The position numbers and the translations under genes are program-made. 64,000 nucleotides of DNA from Rhodobacter sp. SGA-6-6. Lineage in GTDB: Bacteria; Pseudomonadota; Alphaproteobacteria; Rhodobacterales; Rhodobacteraceae. Below, in pieces: positions 37,073-44,975 of this stretch (positions are counted from its first letter, which is position 1; each line of letters begins with the position of its first letter). The stretch spans positions 62,001-126,000 of the forward strand of contig NZ_JAAKGP010000003.1 in assembly GCF_011043545.1 (NCBI RefSeq), in the 5' to 3' direction. The notes beneath the pieces were generated by a model. It searched no databases. It saw only the letters and a program-made list of their open reading frames with translations, and was not told the DNA's origin.

Positions 37073-38872
37073 ATGACCGAGCTTTCGCTGATCCGCAACT
37101 TCTCCATCGTGGCGCATATCGACCACGGCAAATCCACCCTGGCCGACCGGCTCATCCAGATGACCGGGACGGTGGCCGAGCGCGACATGAAGGCGCAGCT
37201 CCTGGACTCGATGGATATCGAGCGGGAACGCGGCATCACCATCAAGGCCAACACGGTGCGGATCGAATATCCGGCGAAGGACGGCAAGACCTATGTCCTG
37301 AACCTGATCGACACCCCCGGCCACGTCGACTTCGCCTATGAGGTGTCGCGGTCGATGCGGGCGGTCGAAGGCTCGCTGCTGGTCGTCGATGCCTCGCAGG
37401 GGGTGGAGGCGCAGACGCTGGCCAATGTCTACCAGGCGCTGGACGCGGGGCACGAGATCGTGCCGGTCCTGAACAAGATCGACCTGCCGGCGGCCGACCC
37501 CGACCGGGTGAAGGAGAACATCGAGGACGTGATCGGTCTCGACGCCTCCGACGCCATCCCGATCAGCGCCAAGACCGGCCTCGGCATCCCCGACGTGCTG
37601 GAGGCCATCGTCACCCGCCTGCCCGCGCCGAAGGGCGACCGCGACGCCCCGCTGAAGGCGATGCTGGTGGACAGCTGGTATGACGCCTACCTCGGCGTCG
37701 TGGTGATGATCCGCATCATCGACGGCGTGGTGAGGAAGGGCGACCGCATCCGCATGATCGCCACCGGCGCCACCTATGGCATCGACAAGCTGGCGGTGCT
37801 GAAGCCGCAGATGCAGGACATCGCCGAACTGGGGCCGGGCGAGATCGGCGTCTTCACCGCCTCGATCAAGCAGGTCCGCGACACCCGCGTCGGCGACACC
37901 ATCACCCACGAGCGCAAGCCCTGCGCCGAGGCGCTGCCGGGCTTCAAGCCTTCGGTCCCGGTGGTGTTCTGCGGCCTCTTCCCGGTGGATGCGGCCGATT
38001 TCGAGGCCCTGCGTGACGCCATCGAGAAGCTGGCGCTGAACGACGCCAGCTTCACCTTCGAGATGGAGACCTCTGCCGCCCTGGGCTTCGGCTTCCGCAT
38101 GGGCTTCCTCGGCCTTTTGCACCTGGAAGTGGTGCGCGACCGGCTGGAGCGGGAATACGACCTCGACCTGATCACCACCGCGCCTTCGGTGGTGTTCAAG
38201 CTCTACATGAAGGACGGCGAGGTGCGCGACCTGCACAACCCCGCCGACATGCCCGACCTCACTTACGTCGACCATATCGAGGAGCCGCGGATCAAGGCCA
38301 CGATCATGGTGCCCGACGAATACCTCGGCGACATCCTGAAGCTGTGCCAGGACCGCCGCGGCATCCAGCTGAACCTGACCTATGCCGGCAACCGGGCGAT
38401 GGTGGAATACGACCTGCCGCTGGCCGAGGTGGTGTTCGACTTCTACGACCGGCTGAAATCGGTGACCAAGGGCTATGCCTCGTTCGACTACCAGATTTCC
38501 GAGTATCGCGAGGACAATCTGGTCAAGATGTCGATCCTGGTGAACGACGAACCGGTGGATGCGCTGTCGATGATGGTCCACCGCGACCGCGCCGAGACCC
38601 GCGGCCGGGTGATGGTGGAGAAGCTGAAGGAACTGATCCCCCGCCACATGTTCAAGATCCCGGTGCAGGCGGCCATCGGCGGCCGGGTGATCGCCCGCGA
38701 AACCATCTCGGCCATGCGCAAGGACGTGACGGCCAAGTGCTACGGCGGCGACGCGACGCGGAAGCGCAAGCTCTTGGACAAGCAGAAAGAGGGCAAGAAG
38801 AAGATGCGCCAGTTCGGGAAGGTGGAAATCCCGCAGGAGGCGTTCATCAATGCGTTGAAGATGGACAGCTGA
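37073..38872 (+). CDS. lepA: elongation factor 4 (LepA)
   Basis: 599 residues, standard LepA length. A ribosomal GTPase that acts on stalled or misassembled ribosomes. G1 motif [10 protein letters not shown], switch [16 protein letters not shown], then EF-G-like domains II and III, and the LepA-specific C-terminal domain with [27 protein letters not shown] and [15 protein letters not shown]. The start at 37073 gives the usual [19 protein letters not shown]. Confidence 0.97.
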   Translation: MTELSLIRNFSIVAHIDHGKSTLADRLIQMTGTVAERDMKAQLLDSMDIERERGITIKANTVRIEYPAKDGKTYVLNLIDTPGHVDFAYEVSRSMRAVEGSLLVVDASQGVEAQTLANVYQALDAGHEIVPVLNKIDLPAADPDRVKENIEDVIGLDASDAIPISAKTGLGIPDVLEAIVTRLPAPKGDRDAPLKAMLVDSWYDAYLGVVVMIRIIDGVVRKGDRIRMIATGATYGIDKLAVLKPQMQDIAELGPGEIGVFTASIKQVRDTRVGDTITHERKPCAEALPGFKPSVPVVFCGLFPVDAADFEALRDAIEKLALNDASFTFEMETSAALGFGFRMGFLGLLHLEVVRDRLEREYDLDLITTAPSVVFKLYMKDGEVRDLHNPADMPDLTYVDHIEEPRIKATIMVPDEYLGDILKLCQDRRGIQLNLTYAGNRAMVEYDLPLAEVVFDFYDRLKSVTKGYASFDYQISEYREDNLVKMSILVNDEPVDALSMMVHRDRAETRGRVMVEKLKELIPRHMFKIPVQAAIGGRVIARETISAMRKDVTAKCYGGDATRKRKLLDKQKEGKKKMRQFGKVEIPQEAFINALKMDS

Positions 38873-38909
38873 CGGCAGGGTGTGCTTGAGCGCATCCTCC
38901 TGACACCTG

Positions 38910-39053
38910 TCAGAACAGCCCGTCGCCCCCTTTTTCGCGTTCCTGGGCTTCATCGACCGCCACGGCGGCCCCGGCACCGATGATCGGGCCGCAGGAGGCG
39001 AGGCAGAGAAGTGTCATCAGGGCCGCGAGGGCCCGAAGGGCCGGGGTCTGCAT
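38910..39053 (-). CDS. very small predicted lipoprotein
   Basis: 47 residues. The N-terminus MQTPALRALAALMTLLCLAS is followed by CGPIIGAG: a signal peptide with lipobox LASC at about 18-21. The mature part, GPIIGAGAAVAVDEAQERE, has a short small-residue segment and a charged tail. It is the first of three consecutive minus-strand small lipoprotein genes. Homology cannot be judged at this length; coding is supported by the lipobox and position. Confidence 0.6.
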   Translation of the reverse strand: MQTPALRALAALMTLLCLASCGPIIGAGAAVAVDEAQEREKGGDGLF

Positions 39054-39078
39054 CTGGGCATCCTTTCCGTGTCGCCGG

Positions 39079-39213
39079 TCACATGCCGGACTGGGCGTCC
39101 TGGGCTTCCTCGGTGATCGCTTCGCCGGTGCTTTCGAGGTCGCGGCCGACGCCTTCCATGGTTTCGCAGGCTGCGAGGGTCAGCAGGGCGACAAGCGCAA
39201 TCCAACGGGTCAT
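39079..39213 (-). CDS. entericidin A/B family lipoprotein
   Basis: 44 residues. MTRWIALVALLTLAAC (lipobox LAAC) is followed by ETMEGVGRDLESTGEAIT, the entericidin pattern C-x-T-x-x-G-x-G-x-D-x-x-x-x-G-x-x-I. Entericidins form a small bacteriolytic lipoprotein pair in enterobacteria; most family members elsewhere are just abundant small envelope lipoproteins. Preceded by AAGGAGC at the proper distance. Confidence 0.85.
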   Translation of the reverse strand: MTRWIALVALLTLAACETMEGVGRDLESTGEAITEEAQDAQSGM

Positions 39214-39349
39214 CGGCGGGCTCCTTCTTTCAACCTCACGGGTTCAACACCCCTGCCGGGGTGAGGTTCCCGCCCGCGCCGCCTTGCGGGGAATGCGAAA
39301 GGGGCGGACCTCGGCCCACCCCTTGCCCGGGCATTGCCCCCCGAGGAGG

Positions 39350-39547
39350 CTACCTGCACACCCCCAGGTCGTCGCAGAACACGCCGGCCGCGCCGCCGAC
39401 AAGGGCGCCGGTGACGGCGCTGCCGCCGGTCGCGTCGGCGATGACCGCGCCGCCGGCGGCGCCGGCAAGGCCGCGTTCGGTGTCGGTCTGCAGGCAGGCC
39501 GACAGGGCGAAGGTGGCGAAGAGGAAGGCGATCGGTTTCAGTTTCAT
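39350..39547 (-). CDS. small glycine-zipper lipoprotein
   Basis: 65 residues. Signal peptide and lipobox LSAC (MKLKPIAFLFATFALSAC), then a Gly/Ala-rich segment GLAGAAGGAVIADATGGSAVTGALVGGAAGVFC that looks like a glycine-zipper membrane hairpin, and a short tail with two Cys. Such proteins insert into the outer or inner leaflet. With the two preceding genes it makes a row of three small lipoprotein genes on the same strand. Confidence 0.75.
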   Translation of the reverse strand: MKLKPIAFLFATFALSACLQTDTERGLAGAAGGAVIADATGGSAVTGALVGGAAGVFCDDLGVCR

Positions 39548-39829
39548 CTCTGTGTCTCCCGCAAAGGTTGTCGAAGACCAGTCTGGACGGCCCTGTCTCC
39601 GGGCGCACGGGGGCGTCTTGCGCCGGCGCCGTCCTGCGCGGCTTTCCTCCGGCGGGGGAGGGGGAAACCGGCAGGGTTCTGCCGGCGGTTGCAGGAGGGA
39701 GCGGACTCTCCTTGATGATAGAAGCTCGCATGACAATTCAAGATCGTCTCGTTTGCTGCTATTATTCTGATTGGAAAATTTTCCGGGTTTGATATTCGGT
39801 AAGCTGCCAGAGCTTTTTAGAGGGACAAA

Positions 39830-40225
39830 ATGAAGCTACTCGGAATCACCCTTGCCTCGTTGTTGTCGCTTGCCGCTTGTGCGACGACGGATATCCAGCC
39901 AATGTCCAAGGATACGTTCAAAGTTCAAACCCATGCGGCGCCTGCGTGCGGACCCACGGGAGCCCGCAACGTTGCCTTTAAGACGGCTGCGATTGAAGTT
40001 ATCCGAAAGGGCGGCGATAAGTTTGTTATCATTGGCGATCATAGCGACATGGGTATGCAGGGAGATTTCTTCTCCGGGTTCGACACGAATTATGCACAGG
40101 GCATTGTCGTCAAGATGATTCCTGCAAAATCTGCCGAAGCGCGCAATGCCCTGTCTGCCCGCGAAGTTCTGGGAGCGGACTGGCAAGAGATTGTCGCCAA
40201 AGGTGCGCCTCAAACTTGCGGATGA
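39830..40225 (+). CDS. predicted lipoprotein in a low-GC patch
   Basis: 131 residues with signal peptide and lipobox LAAC (Cys17). The mature part has DIQPMSKDTFKV, APACGPTGARNVAFKTAAIEVIRKGGDKFVI and ALSAREVLGADWQEIV, a pattern recurring in unnamed alphaproteobacterial lipoproteins. Codon use departs from its neighbours: many A/T third positions (for example GTT, ATT, AAA), and the surrounding 39720-40310 DNA is clearly less GC-rich. That suggests later acquisition. A strong terminator follows. Divergent from the three small lipoprotein genes. Confidence 0.75.
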   Translation: MKLLGITLASLLSLAACATTDIQPMSKDTFKVQTHAAPACGPTGARNVAFKTAAIEVIRKGGDKFVIIGDHSDMGMQGDFFSGFDTNYAQGIVVKMIPAKSAEARNALSAREVLGADWQEIVAKGAPQTCG

Positions 40226-40232
40226 GTTTCAG

Positions 40233-40266
40233 AAAATGGGGTGCGCTGCTGGTGCACTCCATTTTT
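40233..40266 (+). terminator. intrinsic terminator after the low-GC lipoprotein gene
   Basis: A 12-bp stem AAAATGGGGTGC-N9-GCACTCCATTTT (one G-U pair) ends in five T. It lies 8 bp after the stop codon at 40225 and just before the CtrA box. Confidence 0.8.
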
Positions 40267-40267
40267 G

Positions 40268-40283
40268 TTAACCAAATCTTAAC
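40268..40283 (+). promoter_or_regulatory. CtrA binding site
   Basis: TTAACCAAATCTTAAC is an exact match to the CtrA full site TTAA-N7-TTAAC (and to TTAAC-N6-TTAAC). It ends 23 bp before the ATG of the small lipoprotein gene at 40307, where it could overlap the -35 region. Confidence 0.65.
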
Positions 40284-40306
40284 TTTGAACAGAACATTGT
40301 TTGGCC

Positions 40307-40597
40307 ATGATACGCTTGGCTCCATTGCTTCTGTTGTGCGCCTGTGGCGCCTCTCCTGCGCCCGAATTCTTCGGCGCCGAAAGGACCGAGGTCACCCGCG
40401 ACGGCCGCGACTACGTGGTCTTCCGCAAGGGCGACCGGGTGGAGGTGATCCGGCTCGGCTACGCCAGGACCGGCGAACATGCCGAAATCCGCGCGGCCAT
40501 GATCGCGCTGATCCCCGAAGTCACCGGCTGCGCCTTGCGCGAGACCACCCTGCAGGGCGACAGCGGCGAGATGCGGGGGCGGCTCACCTGCGGATGA
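40307..40597 (+). CDS. small predicted lipoprotein under a CtrA box
   Basis: 96 residues from the ATG at 40307 (MIRLAPLLLLCAC, lipobox-like LCAC). The mature part EFFGAERTEVTRDGRDYVVFRKGDRVEVIRLGYARTGEHAEI looks like a small beta domain, and a C-terminal pair of Cys could form a disulfide. Function unknown. Its 3' end overlaps the convergent gene at 40584 by 14 bp. The exact CtrA site in front suggests cell-cycle or motility/GTA-linked control. Confidence 0.7.
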   Translation: MIRLAPLLLLCACGASPAPEFFGAERTEVTRDGRDYVVFRKGDRVEVIRLGYARTGEHAEIRAAMIALIPEVTGCALRETTLQGDSGEMRGRLTCG

Positions 40598-40760
40598 GCA
40601 GGACCCAGCCCAGGTAGCCCCCGGCCGCCAGGAACAACAGCCCCCAGCCCGGCGCGCCCATGGCGAATTCCACCACCGCCATGCCCAGCGTCAAGAGCGT
40701 CCAGAACCAGCGGACCCAGGTCTTTGCGAAGAAAGGATGTTCGGGATCGACAAGGGGCAT
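40584..40760 (-). CDS. small two-helix membrane protein
   Basis: 58 residues: MPLVDPEHPFFAKTWVRWFW then TLLTLGMAVVEFAMG and APGWGLLFLAAGGYLGWVLLIRR. Two hydrophobic helices (about 17-34 and 39-56) with a positively charged end. Short proteins with a PFF-x-x-W-V-R-W start and a GWVL-type second helix are common in Rhodobacterales. The 3' end overlaps the lipoprotein gene on the other strand. Confidence 0.65.
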   Translation of the reverse strand: MPLVDPEHPFFAKTWVRWFWTLLTLGMAVVEFAMGAPGWGLLFLAAGGYLGWVLLIRR

Positions 40761-40807
40761 GATTTCGGCGGCGTCCCGTGGCAGGCTGGGAAAAGGAGGA
40801 CCCAGCT

Positions 40808-41125
40808 ATGCCAAAGATCGCCAAGGAATTCCATGGCCAAACCGTCATCACCACCTTCGAGACCACGCCCGCGCTGGCCTTCGACCTGATGGACGCCTTG
40901 CAGACGGCCTATGACGAATGCATCTCGAAACAGCCCGGCTTCATCGCCGCGGGGCTGCACATCAACGACGCCCGCACCCGGGTGTGCAACTATTCGCAAT
41001 GGGAAAAGCGCGAGGATTACCAGGCCATGCTGCGCAGCGCCGAGATGCGCGACCGCAACCGCCACATCAATACTTTGTGCAAGGGGTTCGAGCCGGTGAT
41101 GTATGAGATCATCGCCAGCTACTAG
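40808..41125 (+). CDS. antibiotic biosynthesis monooxygenase (ABM) domain protein
   Basis: 105 residues from the ATG at 40808 preceded by AAAGGAGG. The ferredoxin-like ABM fold is suggested by VITTFETTPALAFDLMDALQTAYDECISKQPGFIAAGLHINDARTRVCNYSQWEKREDYQAMLRS. These dimeric proteins include quinone-forming monooxygenases and heme-degrading enzymes, but many are of unknown use. The heme-ligand Asn/His pattern of IsdG is not evident. Confidence 0.78.
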   Translation: MPKIAKEFHGQTVITTFETTPALAFDLMDALQTAYDECISKQPGFIAAGLHINDARTRVCNYSQWEKREDYQAMLRSAEMRDRNRHINTLCKGFEPVMYEIIASY

Positions 41126-41168
41126 ACCATCCACGGGGGCCATGCGCCCGCATCCTAGGGAGACCGGA

Positions 41169-41423
41169 ATGGGTATCGAAAGCATCATCATCCTGATCAT
41201 CGTCGGCGCGGTGGCGGGCTGGCTGGCGGGGCAGATCGTCTCGGGCTACGGCTTCGGGCTGATCGGCAACATCGCCGTCGGCATCGTCGGCGCCTTCATC
41301 GCCGGGCTGATCCTGCCGCGGATCGGGCTGAGCCTCGGCGGCGGCTGGCTGGCCGCGATCATCCACGCCACCATCGGCGCGGTGATCCTGCTGGCGCTGC
41401 TGAAGGTGGTGAAGCGGGCCTGA
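41169..41423 (+). CDS. GlsB/YeaQ/YmgE family membrane protein
   Basis: 84 residues. Three Gly-rich hydrophobic helices: IESIIILIIVGAVAGWLAGQIVSG, GLIGNIAVGIVGAFIAGLIL, and GWLAAIIHATIGAVILLALLKVV. The family (transglycosylase-associated protein) is linked with general stress response in several bacteria. It follows the ABM gene by 43 bp. The gene ends against a Family B repeat. Confidence 0.9.
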   Translation: MGIESIIILIIVGAVAGWLAGQIVSGYGFGLIGNIAVGIVGAFIAGLILPRIGLSLGGGWLAAIIHATIGAVILLALLKVVKRA

Positions 41424-41442
41424 GGGGGCAGCCCCGTCGCAT

Positions 41443-41545
41443 TGGCGAAGGCCATCGCCTTCGCCACGGCGCAACGGTTCCCCTTGTCCGGCCGGGCCCC
41501 AAAGGCCCGGCCAGCGCCCGCCCCGCCCTCGGCGGGCGAGGAACA
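41443..41545. repeat. Family B repeat, inverted and truncated
   Basis: Between convergent genes. The hairpins run in reverse order compared with the copies at 21512 and 31060: TGGCGAAGGC...GCCTTCGCCA (41443-41466), GGCCGGGCC-N5-GGCCCGGCC (41490-41512), then the left arm of the main stem (AGCGCCCGCC) facing GGCGGGCG at about 41515-41540. The GCGAGGC hairpin is missing. Confidence 0.6.
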
Positions 41546-41558
41546 GTCGCCGCCGCGC

Positions 41559-43742
41559 CTACCGCCGCCCGCGCCGCTTCACTCCACCCCTTTGCCCCGG
41601 CCGCCCTGCCGTCGACCGGCCCGAGGCCTTCACCGCCGCCTCGGCCGCCTCCTCCACCGCCGATTGCCGCGCCAGCGGATCGTCGGCCACCGCAAGCTCC
41701 ACCGCCTCCAGCCGCTTGATCTCGTCGCGCAGGCGGGCGGCCTCCTCGAACTCCAGGTTCTCGGCGGCCTTGCGCATCGCCGTCCGCAGCGCGTCCAGAT
41801 GGGCGGCGAGGTTCTGCCCCACCGCCGCCTTCTCCACCTTCGCCGTCACCCGGCTCTGGTCGGTGTCGCCCTGCCAGAGGCCGGCCAGCACGTCCTCGAC
41901 GTTCTTCTTCACCGTCTGCGGGGTGATGCCATGGGCCTTGTTGTAGGCCTTCTGCTTCTCGCGCCGGCGGTCGGTTTCCGCCATGGCGCGCTCCATGCTG
42001 CCGGTGATGCGGTCGGCATACATGATCACCCGGCCGTCGGCGTTGCGTGCCGCCCGGCCGATGGTCTGGATCAGCGAGGTTTCGGAGCGCAGGAAACCCT
42101 CCTTGTCGGCATCCAGAATGGCGACCAGCCCGCATTCCGGGATGTCCAGCCCTTCGCGCAGCAGGTTGATCCCCACTAGAACGTCGAAGGCGCCGAGCCG
42201 AAGATCGCGAAGGATTTCAATGCGTTCTATGGTGTCGATGTCGGAGTGCATGTAGCGCACCCGGATGCCCTGTTCGTGCAGGTATTCGGTCAGGTCCTCG
42301 GCCATGCGCTTGGTCAGAGTGGTGACCAGCGTCCGCAGCCCCTTGGCGGCAACCCGCCGCACCTCGTCCAGCAGGTCGTCCACCTGCATCTCCACCGGCC
42401 GGATTTCCACCTCGGGGTCGATCAGGCCGGTCGGGCGGATCACCTGCTCGGTGAAGACGCCCCCGGTCTGCTCCAACTCCCAGGCCGCCGGGGTGGCGGA
42501 GACGAAGACCGACTGCGGCCGCATCGCGTCCCATTCCTCGAACTTCAGCGGCCGGTTGTCCATGCAGGAGGGCAGGCGGAAGCCGTGCTCGGCCAGGGTG
42601 AACTTGCGCCGGAAGTCGCCGCGATACATGCCGCCGATCTGCGGCACGGTGACATGGCTTTCGTCGGCGAAGACGATGGCATTGTCGGGGATGAACTCGA
42701 ACAGCGTCGGCGGCGGCTCGCCCGGCGCGCGCCCCGTGAGCCACCGGGAATAGTTCTCGATCCCGGCGCAGGAGCCGGTGGCCTCCAGCATCTCCAGGTC
42801 GAAGTTGGTGCGTTGCTCCAGCCGCTGCGCCTCCAAGAGCTTGCCCTCGCCGGTCAGCTGCTTCAGCCGGTGGAACAACTCGTCCTTGATGCCCTTGATC
42901 GCCTGCTGCAGCGTCGGGCGCGGGGTGACATAGTGGGAATTCGCATAGATGCGGATCTGGCGGAAGGTGTCGGTCTTCGCCCCGGTCAGCGGATCGAATT
43001 CCACGATGGACTCCAGTTCCTCGCCGAAGAAGCTGAACCGCCAGGCGCGGTCTTCGAGGTGGGCGGGCCAGACTTCGAGGGAATCGCCCCGGACCCGGAA
43101 CGACCCGCGCTGGAACGACCCTTCCAGCCGCCGGTATTGCTGCGCCACCAGTTCGGCGATCACCTTGCGCTGGTCGTAAAGCCCGCCGACGACCAGGTCC
43201 TGCGTCATCGCCGAATAGGTCTCGACCGAGCCGATGCCGTAGATGCAGGAGACCGAGGCGACGATGATCACATCGTCCCGCTCCAGGAGCGCCCGGGTGG
43301 CCGAGTGGCGCATCCGGTCGATCTGCTCGTTGATCTGGGATTCCTTCTCGATATAGGTGTCGGTGCGGGCGACATAGGCTTCGGGCTGGTAGTAGTCGTA
43401 GTAGCTGACGAAGTATTCGACCGAGTTGTCGGGGAAGAAGCCCTTGAATTCCCCATAGAGTTGCGCCGCCAGCGTCTTGTTCGGGGCGAGGATGATGGCC
43501 GGGCGCTGGGTCTCCTCGATCACCTTGGCCATGGTGAAGGTCTTGCCGGTGCCGGTGGCGCCCAAGAGCACCTGGTCGCGGTCGCCGGCCAGCACCCCCG
43601 CCGTCAGTTCGGCAATCGCCGTGGGCTGGTCGCCCGCCGGCTGGAACGGCGTCTGCATGACGAAGCGCCGCCCGCCCTCCAGCTTGGGACGGGTCAGCAC
43701 CTCGGGGCGGGGATCGAGGGCGTTGGAGTTGTTGTGGGGCAT
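41559..43742 (-). CDS. uvrB: excinuclease ABC subunit B
   Basis: 727 residues from the ATG at 43742. The damage-verifying helicase of nucleotide excision repair. Walker [14 protein letters not shown], the beta-hairpin [31 protein letters not shown] (motif II), [13 protein letters not shown] (motif V), [12 protein letters not shown] (motif VI), and the C-terminal UVR domain [20 protein letters not shown]. It is longer than E. coli UvrB (673) by a short N-terminal lead and a basic C-terminal tail. No LexA-type GTTC-N7-GTTC site was found upstream. Confidence 0.97.
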   Translation of the reverse strand: MPHNNSNALDPRPEVLTRPKLEGGRRFVMQTPFQPAGDQPTAIAELTAGVLAGDRDQVLLGATGTGKTFTMAKVIEETQRPAIILAPNKTLAAQLYGEFKGFFPDNSVEYFVSYYDYYQPEAYVARTDTYIEKESQINEQIDRMRHSATRALLERDDVIIVASVSCIYGIGSVETYSAMTQDLVVGGLYDQRKVIAELVAQQYRRLEGSFQRGSFRVRGDSLEVWPAHLEDRAWRFSFFGEELESIVEFDPLTGAKTDTFRQIRIYANSHYVTPRPTLQQAIKGIKDELFHRLKQLTGEGKLLEAQRLEQRTNFDLEMLEATGSCAGIENYSRWLTGRAPGEPPPTLFEFIPDNAIVFADESHVTVPQIGGMYRGDFRRKFTLAEHGFRLPSCMDNRPLKFEEWDAMRPQSVFVSATPAAWELEQTGGVFTEQVIRPTGLIDPEVEIRPVEMQVDDLLDEVRRVAAKGLRTLVTTLTKRMAEDLTEYLHEQGIRVRYMHSDIDTIERIEILRDLRLGAFDVLVGINLLREGLDIPECGLVAILDADKEGFLRSETSLIQTIGRAARNADGRVIMYADRITGSMERAMAETDRRREKQKAYNKAHGITPQTVKKNVEDVLAGLWQGDTDQSRVTAKVEKAAVGQNLAAHLDALRTAMRKAAENLEFEEAARLRDEIKRLEAVELAVADDPLARQSAVEEAAEAAVKASGRSTAGRPGQRGGVKRRGRR

Positions 43743-43971
43743 TCTGACCTCGCGGGCGATTCCCTGACGGCTCCCCAGATTTGATCTGTTTTTGTTCCGG
43801 TTCAAGCACCGGATCGCCGGAAAGACCGGAAACCGCCGGGGCAGGGCGGGCTGCCTTGCGCAGGGGCGGCGCGGCAATTCAAATTCAGGAGAGATTTTCC
43901 GGCCTTTGCATCTTAAGGTTGCATTCCGGAATGGCTTGGGGCAGGCTGGTCCGGCAAGCAGCACGACTGAA

Positions 43972-44030
43972 GCTGCCGGCCGGCCCCCACACACCCCACC
44001 CACACTTCCCTGGCCGGCCGGCAGCCTTTT
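43972..44030 (+). other. 14-bp perfect hairpin with a C/A-rich loop, then T-run (possible small RNA terminator)
   Basis: GCTGCCGGCCGGCC (43972-43985) pairs without mismatch with GGCCGGCCGGCAGC (44012-44025). The 26-nt loop contains no G and is mostly C and A. TTTT follows at 44027-44030. It lies in the 367-bp gap between divergent uvrB and the complex I subunit gene, 80 bp before the latter's start. It could end an unannotated short transcript or attenuate the downstream gene. The remainder of 43743-44109 shows only expected promoter DNA, with an AT-richer patch at 43875-43935. Confidence 0.4.
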
Positions 44031-44109
44031 CCCCGGCCCTGCGGCCAAGCTGCTGCTTGCGCTTTCGCCCCTTATCGGCCAGAAAGCCCGTTGAAAGACG
44101 GAGGTTTCC

Positions 44110-44421
44110 ATGCGCGCTCGCATCTATCAGCCCGCCCGCACCGCCATGCAGTCCGGCACTGCCAAGACCCACGACTGGGTGCTGGAATATGCCCCCGCCG
44201 CCCCGCGCGAGGTCGATCCGCTGATGGGCTGGACCTCCTCGGGCGACACCCAGGCCCAGGTGAAGCTGCGCTTCGCCAGCCGCGAGGAGGCGCTGGCCTA
44301 TGCCGGGGCGCATGGCATCGACGCCATCGTGACCGAGCCGAAGCCCCGCCGCCCCAACATCCGCCCCCGCGGCTATGGCGAGAACTTCGCCACCGACCGC
44401 AAGGGCGCCTGGACCCACTGA
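44110..44421 (+). CDS. NADH dehydrogenase complex I accessory subunit (NDUFS4-like, ETC_C1)
   Basis: 103 residues, ATG at 44110 after ACGGAGG. The alphaproteobacterial homologue of mitochondrial NDUFS4/18-kDa subunit: [53 protein letters not shown], and the C-terminal [19 protein letters not shown]. It binds the peripheral arm of complex I. The stop overlaps the next start by one base (TGATG). Confidence 0.93.
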   Translation: MRARIYQPARTAMQSGTAKTHDWVLEYAPAAPREVDPLMGWTSSGDTQAQVKLRFASREEALAYAGAHGIDAIVTEPKPRRPNIRPRGYGENFATDRKGAWTH

Positions 44422-44885
44422 TGGCCCCGGTCATCGCCGAGGAAAGCCCGCTGGGCGCGGATCTGCTGCTGCTGTTCGAGCGCCACACTGCCGACATGCA
44501 CGCCGACACCCCGCCCGGGTCGATCCACATGATGGACCGCGGCGCGCTGGCCGCCCCCGGCATCCGCTTCTTCGTGCTGCGCGACGGCGGGCAGCCGCTG
44601 GCCATGGGCGCCTTCAAGCGGATCGGGCCGGACCATGCCGAGATCAAGTCGATGCATGTGCTGGCCGAGGCCCGCGGTCGCGGGCTGTCGCGCCGGATGC
44701 TGGACCATCTGGTCGCCGAGGCGGCCCGCGACGGCCTGTCCCGCCTGTCGCTGGAAACCGGCATCCAGCCCACTTTCGTCGCCGCAAGGGCGCTTTATGC
44801 CCGCGCCGGTTTCGCCGAATGCGGCCCGATCCCGGGCTACGGCCCCGATCCGAATTCGGTTTTCATGACCAGGGCGCTGGTCTAG
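44421..44885 (+). CDS. GNAT family N-acetyltransferase
   Basis: 154 residues starting on the last base of the preceding stop. GNAT core: FFVLRDGGQPLAMGAFKRIGPDHAEIKSMHVLAEARGRGLSRRML (acetyl-CoA loop R-x-x-G-x-G/S-R) and LSLETGIQPTFVAARALYARAGFAECGP. It matches the YsnE/Pat-like small group often annotated as acetylating amino acids or amines. Substrate unknown. The coupling to the complex I subunit gene seems to be positional. Confidence 0.85.
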   Translation: MAPVIAEESPLGADLLLLFERHTADMHADTPPGSIHMMDRGALAAPGIRFFVLRDGGQPLAMGAFKRIGPDHAEIKSMHVLAEARGRGLSRRMLDHLVAEAARDGLSRLSLETGIQPTFVAARALYARAGFAECGPIPGYGPDPNSVFMTRALV

Positions 44886-44896
44886 AAAGACCGCAC

Positions 44897-44973
44897 GGTC
44901 CCGTAGCTCAGTCGGATAGAGCAGCCGCCTTCTAAGCGGCGGGTCGGGGGTTCGAATCCTCCCGGGATCGCCA
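44897..44973 (+). tRNA. tRNA-Arg (anticodon UCU)
   Basis: 77 nt including an encoded CCA. Acceptor GGTCCCG/CGGGATC (one G-U), D-arm GCTC...GAGC, anticodon stem GCCGC/GCGGC with loop CTTCTAA (anticodon TCT), T-arm GGGGG-TTCGAAT-CCTCC. It reads the AGA and AGG codons, which are rare in this GC-rich coding. It ends only 2 bp from the stop codon of the convergent regulator gene. Confidence 0.95.
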
Positions 44974-44975
44974 CC

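Noticed and set aside
43743-43830. SOS (LexA) box upstream of uvrB
   Set aside because: GTTCCGGTTC occurs, but the two GTTC units are 2 bp apart, not 7 as in the alphaproteobacterial LexA site.
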